Shown one piece after another: positions 24,906 to 34,312 of a DNA stretch of 64,000 bases. Position 1 is the first letter of the stretch, and each line of letters opens with the position of its first letter. Origin of the DNA: Halolamina sp. CBA1230 (GTDB lineage Archaea; Halobacteriota; Halobacteria; Halobacteriales; Haloferacaceae); NCBI RefSeq assembly GCF_002025255.2, contig NZ_CP054587.1, positions 2,356,001 to 2,420,000 on the forward strand, in the 5' to 3' direction. The notes under the pieces are model-generated. The model saw nothing but the letters and a program-made list of their open reading frames with translations, had not been told where the DNA came from and did not search any database. The position numbers and the translations under genes were made by a program.

Positions 24906-25427
24906 GTGAGCATGCGGGGGTTCTACATCGGACGGTTCCAGCCGTACCACGACGGCCACCACCGGATGGTGACGGAGATCGCCGACGAGGTCGACGAGCT
25001 CGTGATCGGTATCGGCTCCGCGGGCGACTCCCACACGACGCGGAACCCCTTCACCGCCGGCGAGCGTGTGATGATGGTGACGAAGGCGTTGAAGGAGCTC
25101 GACGTCACCAGCTACGTCGTCCCGATCGAGGACCTCGACCGGAACGCGGTCTGGGTCAGCCACGTCCAGTCGATGACCCCGAAGTTCGACGTGGCGTACT
25201 CGAACAACCCGCTCGTCGTCCGGCTGTTCGGGGAGGCCGGCGTCGAGGTGCGCCAGTCGCCGATGTTCCAGCGCGACGTACTCGAAGGGACGGAGATCCG
25301 CGAACGGCTCGTCACCGGCGGCGACTGGGAGTCGCTCGTCCCCGACGCCGTCGCCGCCACGATCCACGAGATCGACGGCGTCGAGCGCATCCGACAGATA
25401 TCCGAGACCGACACCAACGGGAACTGA
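24906..25427 (+). CDS. nadM: Nicotinamide-nucleotide adenylyltransferase (archaeal NadM type)
   Basis: A 173-residue enzyme that makes NAD+ from NMN and ATP, the last step of NAD synthesis and salvage. GRFQPYHDGHHRM carries the nucleotidyltransferase HxGH motif (here H-D-G-H), and EGTEIRERLVTGGDWE is the archaeal counterpart of the C-terminal ISSTxxR motif. SHTTRNPFTAGERVMM is also family-typical. The start may be GTG 24906 or the in-frame ATG 24912 (MRGFYIGRF); the second fits the family better. The stop overlaps the start of the next gene (TGATG). Confidence 0.95.
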   Translation: MSMRGFYIGRFQPYHDGHHRMVTEIADEVDELVIGIGSAGDSHTTRNPFTAGERVMMVTKALKELDVTSYVVPIEDLDRNAVWVSHVQSMTPKFDVAYSNNPLVVRLFGEAGVEVRQSPMFQRDVLEGTEIRERLVTGGDWESLVPDAVAATIHEIDGVERIRQISETDTNGN

Positions 25428-26101
25428 TGGTCGAGGCCGGGATCGCGTTCGGGGTGATGAACGCGATCGGCCTCGTGGCCTTCGCCGCCGTCGGCGCGCT
25501 GAAAGGCAGCGACGCCGGCCTCGACCTGTTCGGCGTGGCGGTGCTGGGCTTTCTCACCGCGCTCGGGGGCGGGACGATCCGTGACCTGTTGGTCGGCCGG
25601 ATCCCCACGTCGCTCCAGTCGAACACGGAGGTGCTGTTCGCCGCCGCCGGGATCGCCCTCGCCGTCGCGCTCGCCACCCGAGTCGAGGTCGACGAGAGCC
25701 GCAAGCTCTCGTCTGCCAACCAGAACGCGTCGCGTTCTGGTGACGGTGATCTGATGGAGAGCCCCGCGGTGCTCCTCCCCGACGCGGTCGGCCTCGCGGC
25801 GTTCGCCGCGACCGGCGCCGCGGTCGGGATCGAAGCCGGCCTCTCGCCGTTCGGCGTCGTCGTCACCGCGACGCTCACGGGCGTCGGGGGTGGGAGCCTC
25901 TCGGATCTGCTGCTCGCCCGGATCCCAGCGGTGCTCCGCGAGGACTTCTACGCGACGCCCGCGGTCGCCGGCGGCGCCGTCGCCCCGCCAGCGGTCGCTG
26001 CCGGCCTCTCGGTCGGCGCGACGACGCTGTTCGCGGCGGGCGTGGTGTTCGGCCTCCGCCTCGGCGCGCTGCGGTACGGCTGGCGGCTGCCGACGGTCTG
26101 A
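25427..26101 (+). CDS. TRIC-type cation channel family protein (UPF0126), with a repeat-derived insertion
   Basis: A 224-residue membrane protein with two homologous three-helix halves, each with the family's glycine kink (LGGGTIRDLLVGRIP and VGGGSLSDLLLARIP). TRIC proteins are trimeric K+/Na+-permeable channels; prokaryotic members are sometimes annotated YicG. Translation is coupled to nadM. Residues 89-107, in the loop between the two halves, are encoded by a 54-bp double-hairpin repeat (25692-25745) also found at 45598-45651 outside any gene. The insertion keeps the reading frame and lies in a cytoplasmic or external loop, so the channel should still fold. Confidence 0.88.
   Translation: MVEAGIAFGVMNAIGLVAFAAVGALKGSDAGLDLFGVAVLGFLTALGGGTIRDLLVGRIPTSLQSNTEVLFAAAGIALAVALATRVEVDESRKLSSANQNASRSGDGDLMESPAVLLPDAVGLAAFAATGAAVGIEAGLSPFGVVVTATLTGVGGGSLSDLLLARIPAVLREDFYATPAVAGGAVAPPAVAAGLSVGATTLFAAGVVFGLRLGALRYGWRLPTV
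25692..25745 (+). repeat. Double-hairpin mini-element, copy 1 (in frame inside the channel gene)
   Basis: Hairpin 1 is ACGAGAGC / GCTCTCGT (8 bp, loop CGCAA). Hairpin 2 is CCAGAACGCG-T-CGCGTTCTGG (10 bp around one base), followed by TGACG. The 54 bp agree with copy 2 (45598-45651) at 47 positions. All differences are in the arm, loop or flank of hairpin 1, and the arm change keeps pairing (A-T against G-C). Fifty-four bp is 18 codons, so the host frame is kept. Confidence 0.88.
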
Positions 26102-26106
26102 GCCCG

Positions 26107-26277
26107 CTATCGGTCGACCCCGCCGCGGAGCTGGACGGCGATCCCCGTGGCGGCGGCGCCGAGCATCGCCCCGGCGAGGTAGATCGTGAGATCGGTATCC
26201 GTGCTCCTGAACAGGCCGAGTGACGACCCCGCGAGGACGACGAACAGCACGATCAGGACGGTTCGTTCCCGTTCCAT
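26107..26277 (-). CDS. Small two-helix membrane protein
   Basis: A 56-residue protein from ATG 26277 (MERERTVLIVLFVVL); a start 9 codons upstream at 26304 is also possible. Two hydrophobic helices (about residues 6-22 and 31-48 of the short form) are joined by a polar loop STDTDL. No family recognised. It lies between the channel gene (convergent) and hemD (same strand, upstream) and could be the last gene of the hem transcript. Confidence 0.6.
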   Translation of the reverse strand: MERERTVLIVLFVVLAGSSLGLFRSTDTDLTIYLAGAMLGAAATGIAVQLRGGVDR

Positions 26278-26345
26278 GGCTCGACGCGCGTCCCGTTCGA
26301 CCATAAAATCGCACGCTCGCCACGGCTGGCCGACGCGGAGGAGGA

Positions 26346-27074
26346 CTACCGTTCCGCCCGCTCGACGACCGCGCGGGCCAGCGTCTCGAAGTCGGCCTCC
26401 TCGGGCACCACGTCGACCGTGATCCCCGCCTCCCGCGCGGTCTCGGCGGGGCTCTCGGCGATCGCGCCGACGACGGCCTCGTTCAGCCCCGCGACCGCGT
26501 CCTCGCGGATCCCACGCCCCTCGGCCGCGGCGAGAAACCCCTCGACGGTCGAGGCGGAGGTGAACGCGGCGCCGTCCAGCTCCCCGCGAGCAGCCAGTTC
26601 CGCGGACTCGTCGGCGTCGTCGGGGCGTTCGAGCCGGTAGAGCGTCGTCTCGCTCACGTCGGCGCCCGCGTCGCGCAGGCCCTCGGGCATCGTCGCGCTC
26701 GCCCGGTCCGAGCGCGCGAGCGCGACGGTCTTCCCGTCGACGTCGTCACGGAGTGACGCGACCATCCCCGCGGAGTCGTACTGCTCGGGCACGCGGTCGA
26801 CGGTCCAGCCAGCCGACTCGGCAGCCTCGGCGGTCGAGGCGCCGATACAGCACAACACGGCGTCGCCGGGAGCCCAGCCCGCGTCGGCGAGCACGTCCAC
26901 GCCCGTCGAAGACGTGAGCACGACGAAGTCGGCGTCGGGTGGCGTCTCGTCGGTCGGTTCGATCGTCAGCATCGGGTCCGGCACCGGCTCGGCACCGAGC
27001 GAGTCGAGGAGGTCGGCGGCGTCGTCGATGCGGCCGTCGTCCGGGCGGAAGACGGCGACGCGCGGGCGGGACAT
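26346..27074 (-). CDS. hemD: Uroporphyrinogen-III synthase
   Basis: A 242-residue enzyme that closes hydroxymethylbilane with D-ring inversion to give uroporphyrinogen III. Sequence conservation in HemD is low. The visible signs are the two-domain pattern: FVVLTSSTGVDVLADAG in the first lobe, TLYRLERPDDADE in the linker strand, and GAAFTSASTVEGFLAAA with VVGAIAESPAETARE in the second lobe. It starts one base after the hemC stop, so the two are an operon for siroheme/heme synthesis. Confidence 0.9.
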   Translation of the reverse strand: MSRPRVAVFRPDDGRIDDAADLLDSLGAEPVPDPMLTIEPTDETPPDADFVVLTSSTGVDVLADAGWAPGDAVLCCIGASTAEAAESAGWTVDRVPEQYDSAGMVASLRDDVDGKTVALARSDRASATMPEGLRDAGADVSETTLYRLERPDDADESAELAARGELDGAAFTSASTVEGFLAAAEGRGIREDAVAGLNEAVVGAIAESPAETAREAGITVDVVPEEADFETLARAVVERAER

Positions 27075-27075
27075 G

Positions 27076-28224
27076 CTACTCCTCGGCGGCGGCCGCGATC
27101 AGGTCGTCGGCGCCCCGGTCGGCGAGGTCGGAAGCGAACTCGGTCGCGGCCTCGGCGTGCCGTGCGACCGGCAGGTCGCGGGTCTCCTCGACGACCTCGG
27201 TGCCGTCGGTCGAGAGCACCTGCGCGCGGACGGAGACCATATCCCCCTGCACGGTCGCGTGGACGCCCAGTGGGGCGACACAGCCCCCGCCGAGCTCCGC
27301 GAGCACGGTGCGCTCGACGGTGATCGCGACCCGGGTCGGCGCGTGATCGAGCCGGTTCCGGAGCCGCGAGACCACCTCCTCGTCCCTGGCGGTGACGGCG
27401 ATGGCGCCCTGTGCGGGCGCGGGGACGAACTCCTCGGTCGGGAGGCGGCTGGTGCCGATCTTGTGGCGCAGGCCGCTGCGTTCCACCCCGGCCTCCGCGA
27501 GCACGATCGCGTCGTACTCGTGGTCGTACTCCTGGCCGAGCGCACCGCGTTGGAGTTCGGAGAGGCTATCGAACCACTCCTCGACGCTCTGGTCGAACTC
27601 GTCGGTCTCCTCCTCCAGCGCGTTCAGCCCCTCGTTCTCGTCGTCGAGCACGCCCTCGGGGTCGATGTTGTACTCCCGCATCTCCTTGCTGGTCTCCGTC
27701 TCGTCGGTGCCGAGGCGGCGCTCGTGCTCGCGCTGGAGTTCGGGCGCGAGCAGCTTCTCGATCCGCGTATCGACGTTCCCTCGCAGCGGTCGAACGTCCA
27801 GATCGGGGCGAGCGTGGAGTAGCTGGGCGGTCCGGCGGACCGACGAGGTGCCGACGACGGCGCCCTCGTGGAGATCCTCGAGGTCCTTGCCCTCCTTCGT
27901 GACGAGCAGGTCGCCCGCCGCGGCGCGCTCGGGCACGGCGGCGACGACGATCCCCTCGGCGAACTCGGTCGGCATATCCTTCATCGAGTGGACTGCGGCG
28001 TCGCAGTCGCCGTCGACGACCTCCTGGTCCAGCGCGTGGACGAACGCGCCGATCCGGCCGAGGTCGGCGATCAGTTCGTCACGGATCCGGTCGCCCTCGG
28101 TCTCGATCTCGACCAGTTCCACCGGGCGCCGGCGGGTCCCCACCCGGTCCTGCACCAGCGCAGCCTGTCGCAAAGCGAGGTCGGACCCGCGCGTGGCGAG
28201 GCGGAGGGTCCTGTCGGAGCTCAT
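27076..28224 (-). CDS. hemC: Porphobilinogen deaminase (hydroxymethylbilane synthase) with an acidic insertion
   Basis: A 382-residue enzyme that joins four porphobilinogens. LRLATRGSDLALRQAALV starts the family, AAVHSMKDMPTE and GTSSVRRTAQLL form the active site, and Cys315 in ELGGGCVAPLG carries the dipyrromethane cofactor. Usual length is about 300-310. The excess is a roughly 70-residue, very acidic insertion (about 160-233) placed between NVDTRIEKL and YDAIVLAEAG, next to the active-site cleft. I believe other haloarchaeal HemC proteins share it. Genes hemL, hemC and hemD follow each other on this strand. Confidence 0.94.
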   Translation of the reverse strand: MSSDRTLRLATRGSDLALRQAALVQDRVGTRRRPVELVEIETEGDRIRDELIADLGRIGAFVHALDQEVVDGDCDAAVHSMKDMPTEFAEGIVVAAVPERAAAGDLLVTKEGKDLEDLHEGAVVGTSSVRRTAQLLHARPDLDVRPLRGNVDTRIEKLLAPELQREHERRLGTDETETSKEMREYNIDPEGVLDDENEGLNALEEETDEFDQSVEEWFDSLSELQRGALGQEYDHEYDAIVLAEAGVERSGLRHKIGTSRLPTEEFVPAPAQGAIAVTARDEEVVSRLRNRLDHAPTRVAITVERTVLAELGGGCVAPLGVHATVQGDMVSVRAQVLSTDGTEVVEETRDLPVARHAEAATEFASDLADRGADDLIAAAAEE

Positions 28225-28299
28225 GGGCGGGAGTGGGCGACGGGTGGGGAAAAGGGGTGCGTTCGTGGGTCGGGACGCCCCTGCGTCGTCGCGGCGGCG

Positions 28300-29640
28300 T
28301 TACAGCGCCTCGCGATACGCCGCCAGCGTCTCCTCCACGTCTTCCTCGGTGTGGCCGTAGGAGACGAACTGCGACTCGAACTGGTTCTGGGAGAGGAACA
28401 CGCCCTGCTCCTTCATCTTCGGCCAGAACCGCCGGCGCCAGCGGTCGGTCTCGGCGGCGGCAACGTCGGCGCCGGTTTTCGGGCAGTACTCGTAGCGCGG
28501 GCAGCTCTCGTCCTGCCGGCAGCCGCCGGCGCAGGTGTCCTCGACGTTCTCGGGGCCGTCACGGGTGAAGATCACCTTGAACAGCGAGTCGGTGCCGACC
28601 ACCGTGTACTCCGGCGCGCGCTCCCGGACGATCTCGGTCAGCCCCTCCCGGAGCTGCCGCCCCAGGCTGTTGACGTGCTCGTACACGTCGTTCTCGGCGG
28701 CGAAGCGCAGCGTTTCGAGTCCGGCGGCCATCGTCACGGGGTGGCCCGAGAAGGTGCCCGCCTGGAACACGTCGCCGGAGGGGGTGAACTGGCTGATGAT
28801 CTCGCTTTTCCCGCCGATGGCGCCGACGGGGAAGCCGCCGCCGATGATCTTCCCGAACGTGGTCACGTCGGGCTCGATGCCGAACTTCGACTGGGCACAG
28901 CCGAGGCCGCCGACACGGAACCCCGTGATCACCTCGTCCCAGATCAGCAGCGAGCCGTAGTCGTCACAGAGATCCCGGAGGAGCTCGTGGTAGCCGTCGA
29001 CTGGGTGGACGATCCCCTTGTTCGCGAGGATCGGTTCGACGAGGACGGCGGCGATCTCGTCGCCGTGCTCCTCGAAGGCCTCGGTGACCGCTTCGGAGTC
29101 GTTGAACGGGACGGGGATCGTGTGTTTCGCGAACTCCGCCGGGATCCCGTCGGTCGAGGGGCCGCGCTCGTCGAGGTCGCCCTCCACGAGCGTGGAGTCG
29201 TTGGCGCCGTGGTAGGAGCCCTGCATCACGACGATCTTGTTCCGATCCGTGTACCCTCGGGCGAGGCGAGTGGCCGACACCGTCGCCTCGGTGCCGGAGT
29301 TAACGAACCGCAGCATCTCCACGCTCGGGACGTGCCGGGCGACGAACTCGGCGTGTTCGACCTCGATCTCGGTCGGCATCCCGTACATCGGCCCGGCGCT
29401 GGCGTGACGCTGGATCTCGGACTGCACCTGCTCGGGCAGGTCGTGCCCCAGCAGCAGCGGGCCGAGTCCCATCACCCAGTCGACGTAGCGGTTGCCGTCG
29501 GCGTCGACGACGTGGCCGCCCTCGCCGCTCTCGGCGAAGGGGGGGTACGGCTCGATCGCCGCGCGGACCGACGAGTTCACGCCGCCGGGCAGCACCGACA
29601 GCGCGCGGTCGTAGAGCTCGCCGGAGCGTTCGTGGTTCAT
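28300..29640 (-). CDS. hemL: Glutamate-1-semialdehyde 2,1-aminomutase
   Basis: A 446-residue PLP enzyme that makes 5-aminolevulinate in the C5 tetrapyrrole pathway. [10 protein letters not shown] is the family start, [14 protein letters not shown] and [14 protein letters not shown] position the cofactor, and [19 protein letters not shown] contains the Schiff-base Lys. A Cys-rich insertion near 350-375 ([17 protein letters not shown]) could bind a metal. The ATG at 29640 ([15 protein letters not shown]) fits the family; a frame 16 codons longer does not. It lies 75 nt upstream of hemC. Confidence 0.95.
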   Translation of the reverse strand: MNHERSGELYDRALSVLPGGVNSSVRAAIEPYPPFAESGEGGHVVDADGNRYVDWVMGLGPLLLGHDLPEQVQSEIQRHASAGPMYGMPTEIEVEHAEFVARHVPSVEMLRFVNSGTEATVSATRLARGYTDRNKIVVMQGSYHGANDSTLVEGDLDERGPSTDGIPAEFAKHTIPVPFNDSEAVTEAFEEHGDEIAAVLVEPILANKGIVHPVDGYHELLRDLCDDYGSLLIWDEVITGFRVGGLGCAQSKFGIEPDVTTFGKIIGGGFPVGAIGGKSEIISQFTPSGDVFQAGTFSGHPVTMAAGLETLRFAAENDVYEHVNSLGRQLREGLTEIVRERAPEYTVVGTDSLFKVIFTRDGPENVEDTCAGGCRQDESCPRYEYCPKTGADVAAAETDRWRRRFWPKMKEQGVFLSQNQFESQFVSYGHTEEDVEETLAAYREAL

Positions 29641-29708
29641 ACGTCGGGGGTCGGGCCGGCCGGCGAAAGAAGCTAACGGGTTCGACACACGGCTTCGCCG
29701 TCCCGCGG

Positions 29709-30857
29709 TCAGGCCGGCGGCAGCCGCAGCGTGACGACGGTGCCACCCTCGTCGGGGACGCCGAAGTCGAGGCGCCCGCCGGCGGCGTCGACGACCGCCT
29801 GTGCGACCCAGAGCCCCAGCCCGGAGCCGTGGGTGAGCTGGGTGATCTCGGTGTCGCCGGTGACGACCTGGTACTCCTCTTCGGGGATGCCGGGACCGTC
29901 GTCGCGGACTTCGATCGCGACCCAGTCGTCCTCGCGGACCGCGGTCACCTCGACTGCGGGCTCGTCGGCGCCGTGGACGACGCCGTTCTCGACCAGCTCC
30001 TCGATCGCGTCGGGGAGTGCGGGGTCCGAGCGGGCAGCCAACCCCTCGGGCACGTCGACCGAGAGGTCGGCCTCGGGGTGCTCGGCTGCGACTGACTCGA
30101 CGGCGCGTTGTGCGTCGTCCCGGACCGATCTGTCCTCCAACCCGGAGCCGTGCCGGTCGTAGACGCTCATCACGGTGTCGGCCTCCTCGGCGAGCTCGCC
30201 GACGATCTCGACGTGTTTCCGTAGCGTCTCCGCGGAGTCGACGACGCTCTCGTCGTCGGCGGTGGCGGCGATCTGCTCCGCGTGCCCCAGCATCACCGTC
30301 GCCTCGTTCCGGAGGTTGTGCCGGAGCACGCGGTTCAGTACGGCCAGCTTCCGGCGCTCGGCCGCCAGCTCCTCGGCCCGGACACGCCGGGCGTCGTACA
30401 CGCCGATGATGACGTGGGCCGCCGCGCCGATCGCGAGCAGGTTCGCGATCGTGAACGCCCGGTTCGTGATATCGACCCCGGCGCCGGACTGGTAGGCGAA
30501 CAGCCCGAGCATCACCGACCCCAGCACGACGAGGCCGAGCACGTTCCAGACCGCGATCCGGATCGCGTTCCGGTCGCTGAAGCCGCTGCGGTAGAGGCTG
30601 TACCCCGCCGCGACCAGCCCGGTCGAGACCACCGTGCCGACCAGCGAGAGGGCGAGCCCGACGGGGCCGAGCCCGGGTGTCAGCAGAACGGTGACGTTCG
30701 GGATCAGCAGTACGACGCCCGTGAGGACGACGATCGCGCTGGCTACCAGCCGCGTCGTCCCCCGATCGGGCTCCCCCTTCGACTCGACGTCGGGGTTGAA
30801 CCCGACCTCCCGCAGGAGCGCGTCGACGACCCCTCGTGACTCCCCCTTCGTAGACAT
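29709..30857 (-). CDS. Membrane histidine kinase of haloarchaeal type
   Basis: A 382-residue protein. Four to five hydrophobic helices occupy about residues 36-155; then a helical dimerisation segment carries the H box [12 protein letters not shown] (His180); then an HATPase domain with [11 protein letters not shown] (G1) and [19 protein letters not shown] (G2). No separate sensor domain is seen, so the membrane part probably senses the signal. It has no adjacent response regulator gene. The ATG at 30857 (MSTKGESRG) is chosen over one 12 codons upstream. It is divergent from the archaeosine synthase gene. Confidence 0.88.
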   Translation of the reverse strand: MSTKGESRGVVDALLREVGFNPDVESKGEPDRGTTRLVASAIVVLTGVVLLIPNVTVLLTPGLGPVGLALSLVGTVVSTGLVAAGYSLYRSGFSDRNAIRIAVWNVLGLVVLGSVMLGLFAYQSGAGVDITNRAFTIANLLAIGAAAHVIIGVYDARRVRAEELAAERRKLAVLNRVLRHNLRNEATVMLGHAEQIAATADDESVVDSAETLRKHVEIVGELAEEADTVMSVYDRHGSGLEDRSVRDDAQRAVESVAAEHPEADLSVDVPEGLAARSDPALPDAIEELVENGVVHGADEPAVEVTAVREDDWVAIEVRDDGPGIPEEEYQVVTGDTEITQLTHGSGLGLWVAQAVVDAAGGRLDFGVPDEGGTVVTLRLPPA

Positions 30858-30952
30858 CGTTCTGGACCTACCCTCACCCACTGGCCGCATCAAGCTACCG
30901 CCAGCGACACCACAACGAACCCGATAAGGCCCTCCCCGCGCCAGTTCGGGCC

Positions 30953-32725
30953 ATGACCGAGTACTTCGAGGTGCACGGGCGCGACGGCGCCGCCCGCCTC
31001 GGCGAACTCCGCCTCGCCGACCCCGTCACGACGCCGGCGACGGCCGATTCCGTCGTCGAGGACGCCGGCTCCCTCTGGGCCGAGGACCGCGACCTCCCCG
31101 AGGGCGCCGACGACCGCCTCACCGTTCTCCCCCACCGCGCGTTCCCGCCGGGCACCCGCGAACCCGTCCGGGAGTCGTTCCGCGTCGACCACCCCGAGAT
31201 CGACGCCCCCAGTGCCGCCGTGCTCTCCAGCGAGGAGGCCCGGGACGTGGGCGCCGACGCCTATCTGCTCTCCGACGCCAACGGGTTCGTCGGCCACGCG
31301 GCGGCGTTCAAAGACGCCATCGTCCGCACCCGGGAGGCGATCCCCGCCGACACCGCGCTGTACCTCTCCGGCGTCGCCACGCCGCGGAACGTCGCGACAC
31401 TCGTCTACGCCGGGGTCGACCTCGTCGACGCGAAGAAAGCTCGTGTCCGTGGTGCCGAGGGGTTCTACCTCACCAGCGAGGGCGAGCGGTTCCTCGAGGA
31501 CCTGCGGGAGCTTCCCTGTTCGTGTGCGGCCTGCCAGCAGCCCATCGAGGAGTTCGATCGCCGGGACTGCGCCGAGCACAACGCAAACGCGCTCCGCACT
31601 GAGCTCCGGGTCGTCCGCGAGCGCATCCGCGAGGGCCGCCTGCGCGACTACGTCGAGGGGCAGGCTCGCCACGACCAGTGGCTCACCGCCGCGTTCCGCG
31701 AGTTCGATCAGCAGTACGGCTACGTCGAGGAGCGCGCGCCGGTCGTGCGGGACAGCGAACTCGCCGCGGCCAGCGGCGACAGCATCCGCCGGCCGGAGAT
31801 CCAGCGCTTCGCCGAGCGCGTGACGAACCGTTACGAGACGGAGTTCGACGACCCGCTGGTGCTCGTCCCCTGTTCGGCGAAGAAGCCGTACAGCGAGTCA
31901 CAGAGCCACCGGCAGTTCCACGACGCGATCCAGTGGCGCGGCCACCTCGCCTCCATGACCTCGCCCATCGGCGTCGTCCCGCAGGAGCTCGAACTCACCT
32001 ACCCCGCCCAGCAGTACGACACTGTCGTCACCGGGCGCTGGAGCGCCGACGAGCGGGAGTTCGTCGCCGAAGTGCTCCAGAGATACCTCCAGCGCAACGA
32101 GTACGACCGCGTGATCGCCCACGTCCCGCCGGGGGGGTACACCGACATCTGTGAGACCGTGGAGCCAGCGGTCGACGCCGAGTTCGAGTACACCGTCGCC
32201 GACCACCCCACCACGGACGAGTCGCTCGCGGCGCTGTCCGACGCACTCGAGGGGGAGGAAACGTACCGGAAGCGCACCCGCGAACACCGGATCGTTCGCG
32301 CGATGGCCGACTACCAGCTCGGCGAGGGTGCGGGCGCGGCGCTGTTCCCCAGCGACGAGATCCGGACCACCAGTCGCTACCCGAAGCTCCAGGTTCGCGA
32401 CACCGAGGGCGAGCAGTTGGCGACGATGGTCCCCCAGTACGGCGTGCTCTCCTTCACGACTGCCGGCGCCCGGAAGTGGGCCGAGAGCGACGCGCCGAGC
32501 AAGACCGTCGAGATCGACGAGTTCGTCCCTCACGGCAGCGTGCTCGCGCCTGGTGTCGTCGACGCCGACGAGGGGATCCGCACCGGCGACGAGGTGATCG
32601 TCTCCGGGCCGAAGGCGTTCGGCGTCGGCCGGGCGTCGATGTTCGGTCGGGAGATGCAGGAGTCGACCCGGGGAATCGCCGTCGAGACCCGACACGTCGA
32701 CGAACTGTCGACGCGCTCGCGGTAG
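30953..32725 (+). CDS. arcS: Archaeosine synthase ArcS (TGT-like with PUA domain)
   Basis: A 590-residue enzyme that converts preQ0 at position 15 of tRNA to archaeosine. The N-terminal half is a degenerate TGT barrel (VATPRNVATLVYAGVDLVDA), followed by a Cys cluster (LPCSCAACQQPIEEF, then CAEHNANAL). The ArcS-specific motif VLVPCSAKKPYSESQSH follows at about residue 305 with LELTYPAQQYD. The C-terminal PUA domain (EIDEFVPHGSVLAPGV, then GDEVIVSGPKAFGVGRASM) binds tRNA. With the YhhQ-like transporter it suggests a complete route from imported or synthesised precursor to G+ in tRNA. Confidence 0.95.
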   Translation: MTEYFEVHGRDGAARLGELRLADPVTTPATADSVVEDAGSLWAEDRDLPEGADDRLTVLPHRAFPPGTREPVRESFRVDHPEIDAPSAAVLSSEEARDVGADAYLLSDANGFVGHAAAFKDAIVRTREAIPADTALYLSGVATPRNVATLVYAGVDLVDAKKARVRGAEGFYLTSEGERFLEDLRELPCSCAACQQPIEEFDRRDCAEHNANALRTELRVVRERIREGRLRDYVEGQARHDQWLTAAFREFDQQYGYVEERAPVVRDSELAAASGDSIRRPEIQRFAERVTNRYETEFDDPLVLVPCSAKKPYSESQSHRQFHDAIQWRGHLASMTSPIGVVPQELELTYPAQQYDTVVTGRWSADEREFVAEVLQRYLQRNEYDRVIAHVPPGGYTDICETVEPAVDAEFEYTVADHPTTDESLAALSDALEGEETYRKRTREHRIVRAMADYQLGEGAGAALFPSDEIRTTSRYPKLQVRDTEGEQLATMVPQYGVLSFTTAGARKWAESDAPSKTVEIDEFVPHGSVLAPGVVDADEGIRTGDEVIVSGPKAFGVGRASMFGREMQESTRGIAVETRHVDELSTRSR

Positions 32726-32756
32726 CTTTTTCAGGATTCCTGACGCGTCTCCGAGT

Positions 32757-33119
32757 ATGGTCCCGCTCAAGTCCTGGCCGGGCATCGCGCTCGTCCTCGT
32801 GGTCACGCTCGGGCTCTCCGCGCTCACCGCAGTGCTCTCGCTCGGCGCCCTCCCCGCGGTCGTCACCATCGTCGGCTGGTTCATCGTCGCGCCGGTGCTG
32901 GCGATCCTCACGTACTACGAGGACGAGGAGGGTGACGCTGATCCGGAGCGCGACGACCCAGTAGCGACGCTTCGGGAGCGATACGCCCGTGGCGAGCTCA
33001 CCGAGGCGGAGTTCGAACGGCGACTGGATCAGCTCTTGGAGACGGAGGGGACAGGTCGATCCGCGGGCGTCGACGGGGCGCGAGAACGCGGCGAACGCGA
33101 GCGCGTCAGGGAGCGGTAG
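32757..33119 (+). CDS. Membrane protein with SHOCT domain
   Basis: A 120-residue protein. Two hydrophobic helices (about 8-28 and 30-52) are followed by an acidic turn and a SHOCT domain, LRERYARGELTEAEFERRLD. SHOCT segments end many small haloarchaeal membrane proteins; the role is thought to be in protein contact but is not settled. It starts 31 nt after arcS and may be co-transcribed with it. Confidence 0.85.
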   Translation: MVPLKSWPGIALVLVVTLGLSALTAVLSLGALPAVVTIVGWFIVAPVLAILTYYEDEEGDADPERDDPVATLRERYARGELTEAEFERRLDQLLETEGTGRSAGVDGARERGERERVRER

Positions 33120-33271
33120 CGCCGTCAGTTCTCGGCTTCCGGTGACTCCCGCACCGCGGGCTGCGGGCCGAACTCGCGGTCGGCGGCTCGGTGCCGACCT
33201 TGCAGGCGACCGTCGAAAGCGGGGGCGTTCGCGCCGAAACGGCGAAGGGGCTTCGCGACGAGAGACGGACG

Positions 33272-34237
33272 ATGGCTCGTGTCGAGACCGCCGGCCGACT
33301 CCACTTCGGCTTCGGCAACCTCTCGCTCGCCTACGACCGGCTCTACGGCGCGCTCGGGGTCGCGCTCGATCGCCCCCCGCTCGCCGTCGAGGCGACGGCC
33401 GCCGAGTCGGTCCGCTGTGACGACGAGGTGGCCGCCGAGTACGCCGAACGCGCCTGTGACCTGCTCTCGGTGTCCGGCGCCGACGTGTCCGTCGAGAGCG
33501 GCCTCCCCCGCCACGCCGGGCTCGGGAGCGGAACGCAGATCGCGCTGGCCGTGCTGGCGGCGGTCGCCCGCGCCCACGGTCGCGCGCCCGGCGCCCGGGA
33601 GCGCGCGCCAGATCTCGGTCGCGGCGGCCGCTCCGGCGTCGGCGTCGCCACGTTCGAACAGGGCGGGTTCGTGCTCGACGCCGGCCACCCCGCGGCGCTG
33701 TTCACCGCCGACGCGCCCGAAGTGGGTTCGTGGGCGGTGCCCGAGGTGTCCGCCCGCCACCCGATCCCGGAGGGCTGGCGCTTCCTCGTCGTCGTTCCCG
33801 ACGCGCCCTCGGGCCGGAGCGGCGACGACGAGGACGCCGCGATGCGCCGGACGGTCGCGGACGCCGACCCGGACCTCGCGGACCGCGTCGCAGGTGTCGT
33901 GGTCCGGGGGGTGCTCCCGGCGGTCGCGGCCGGCGACGTTGCACGGTTCGGCGACGCCGTGAGCGAGGTGGGGCGGCTCAACGGCGCGTGGTACGCCGAC
34001 GAGCAGGGCGGCACCTACCGCCCGCCGGTCGGCAGCCTCGTCGACTCGCTCTCGGGGTCGGCCGCGGTGTACGGCGCCGGGCAGTCCTCCTGGGGGCCGG
34101 CGGTGTACGGCGTCACGGACGACGAGCACGCGGCCGCCGCCCGCGAGGCCGGCGAAGAAGCGCTCGACGCGGCGGGCGTCGACGGCGAGGTGTTCGTCGC
34201 CGCGGGGCGCAACCGCGGGGCGTCGATCGACTCGTAG
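33272..34237 (+). CDS. GHMP-family beta-ribofuranosylaminobenzene 5'-phosphate synthase-like protein
   Basis: A 321-residue protein. It shows the GHMP fold: the N-terminal strand VETAGRLHFGFGNLS, then the phosphate loop GLPRHAGLGSGTQIALAV. Downstream GGRSGVGVATFEQGGFVLDAG matches beta-RFAP synthase, the first committed enzyme of methanopterin-type pterin synthesis (PRPP plus p-aminobenzoate). Halophiles use folate-like cofactors, so the exact product here is uncertain. The ATG at 33272 (MARVETAG) is chosen over a start 27 codons upstream. The downstream ATPase gene has its own promoter. Confidence 0.85.
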   Translation: MARVETAGRLHFGFGNLSLAYDRLYGALGVALDRPPLAVEATAAESVRCDDEVAAEYAERACDLLSVSGADVSVESGLPRHAGLGSGTQIALAVLAAVARAHGRAPGARERAPDLGRGGRSGVGVATFEQGGFVLDAGHPAALFTADAPEVGSWAVPEVSARHPIPEGWRFLVVVPDAPSGRSGDDEDAAMRRTVADADPDLADRVAGVVVRGVLPAVAAGDVARFGDAVSEVGRLNGAWYADEQGGTYRPPVGSLVDSLSGSAAVYGAGQSSWGPAVYGVTDDEHAAAAREAGEEALDAAGVDGEVFVAAGRNRGASIDS

Positions 34238-34282
34238 CCGCGTGGACTGCCGGCGATCGTGGCCGGGCCGACACGGGAACCC

Positions 34283-34288
34283 TTTATA
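34283..34288 (+). promoter_or_regulatory. TATA box for the RecA-like ATPase gene
   Basis: TTTATA in CCCTTTATACGC, centred 27 nt before the ATG at 34313, as expected for a leaderless haloarchaeal transcript. It supports that start over the in-frame upstream one at 34259. Confidence 0.6.
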
Positions 34289-34312
34289 CGCTCGGCGGGC
34301 CCTCGAAGGGGC

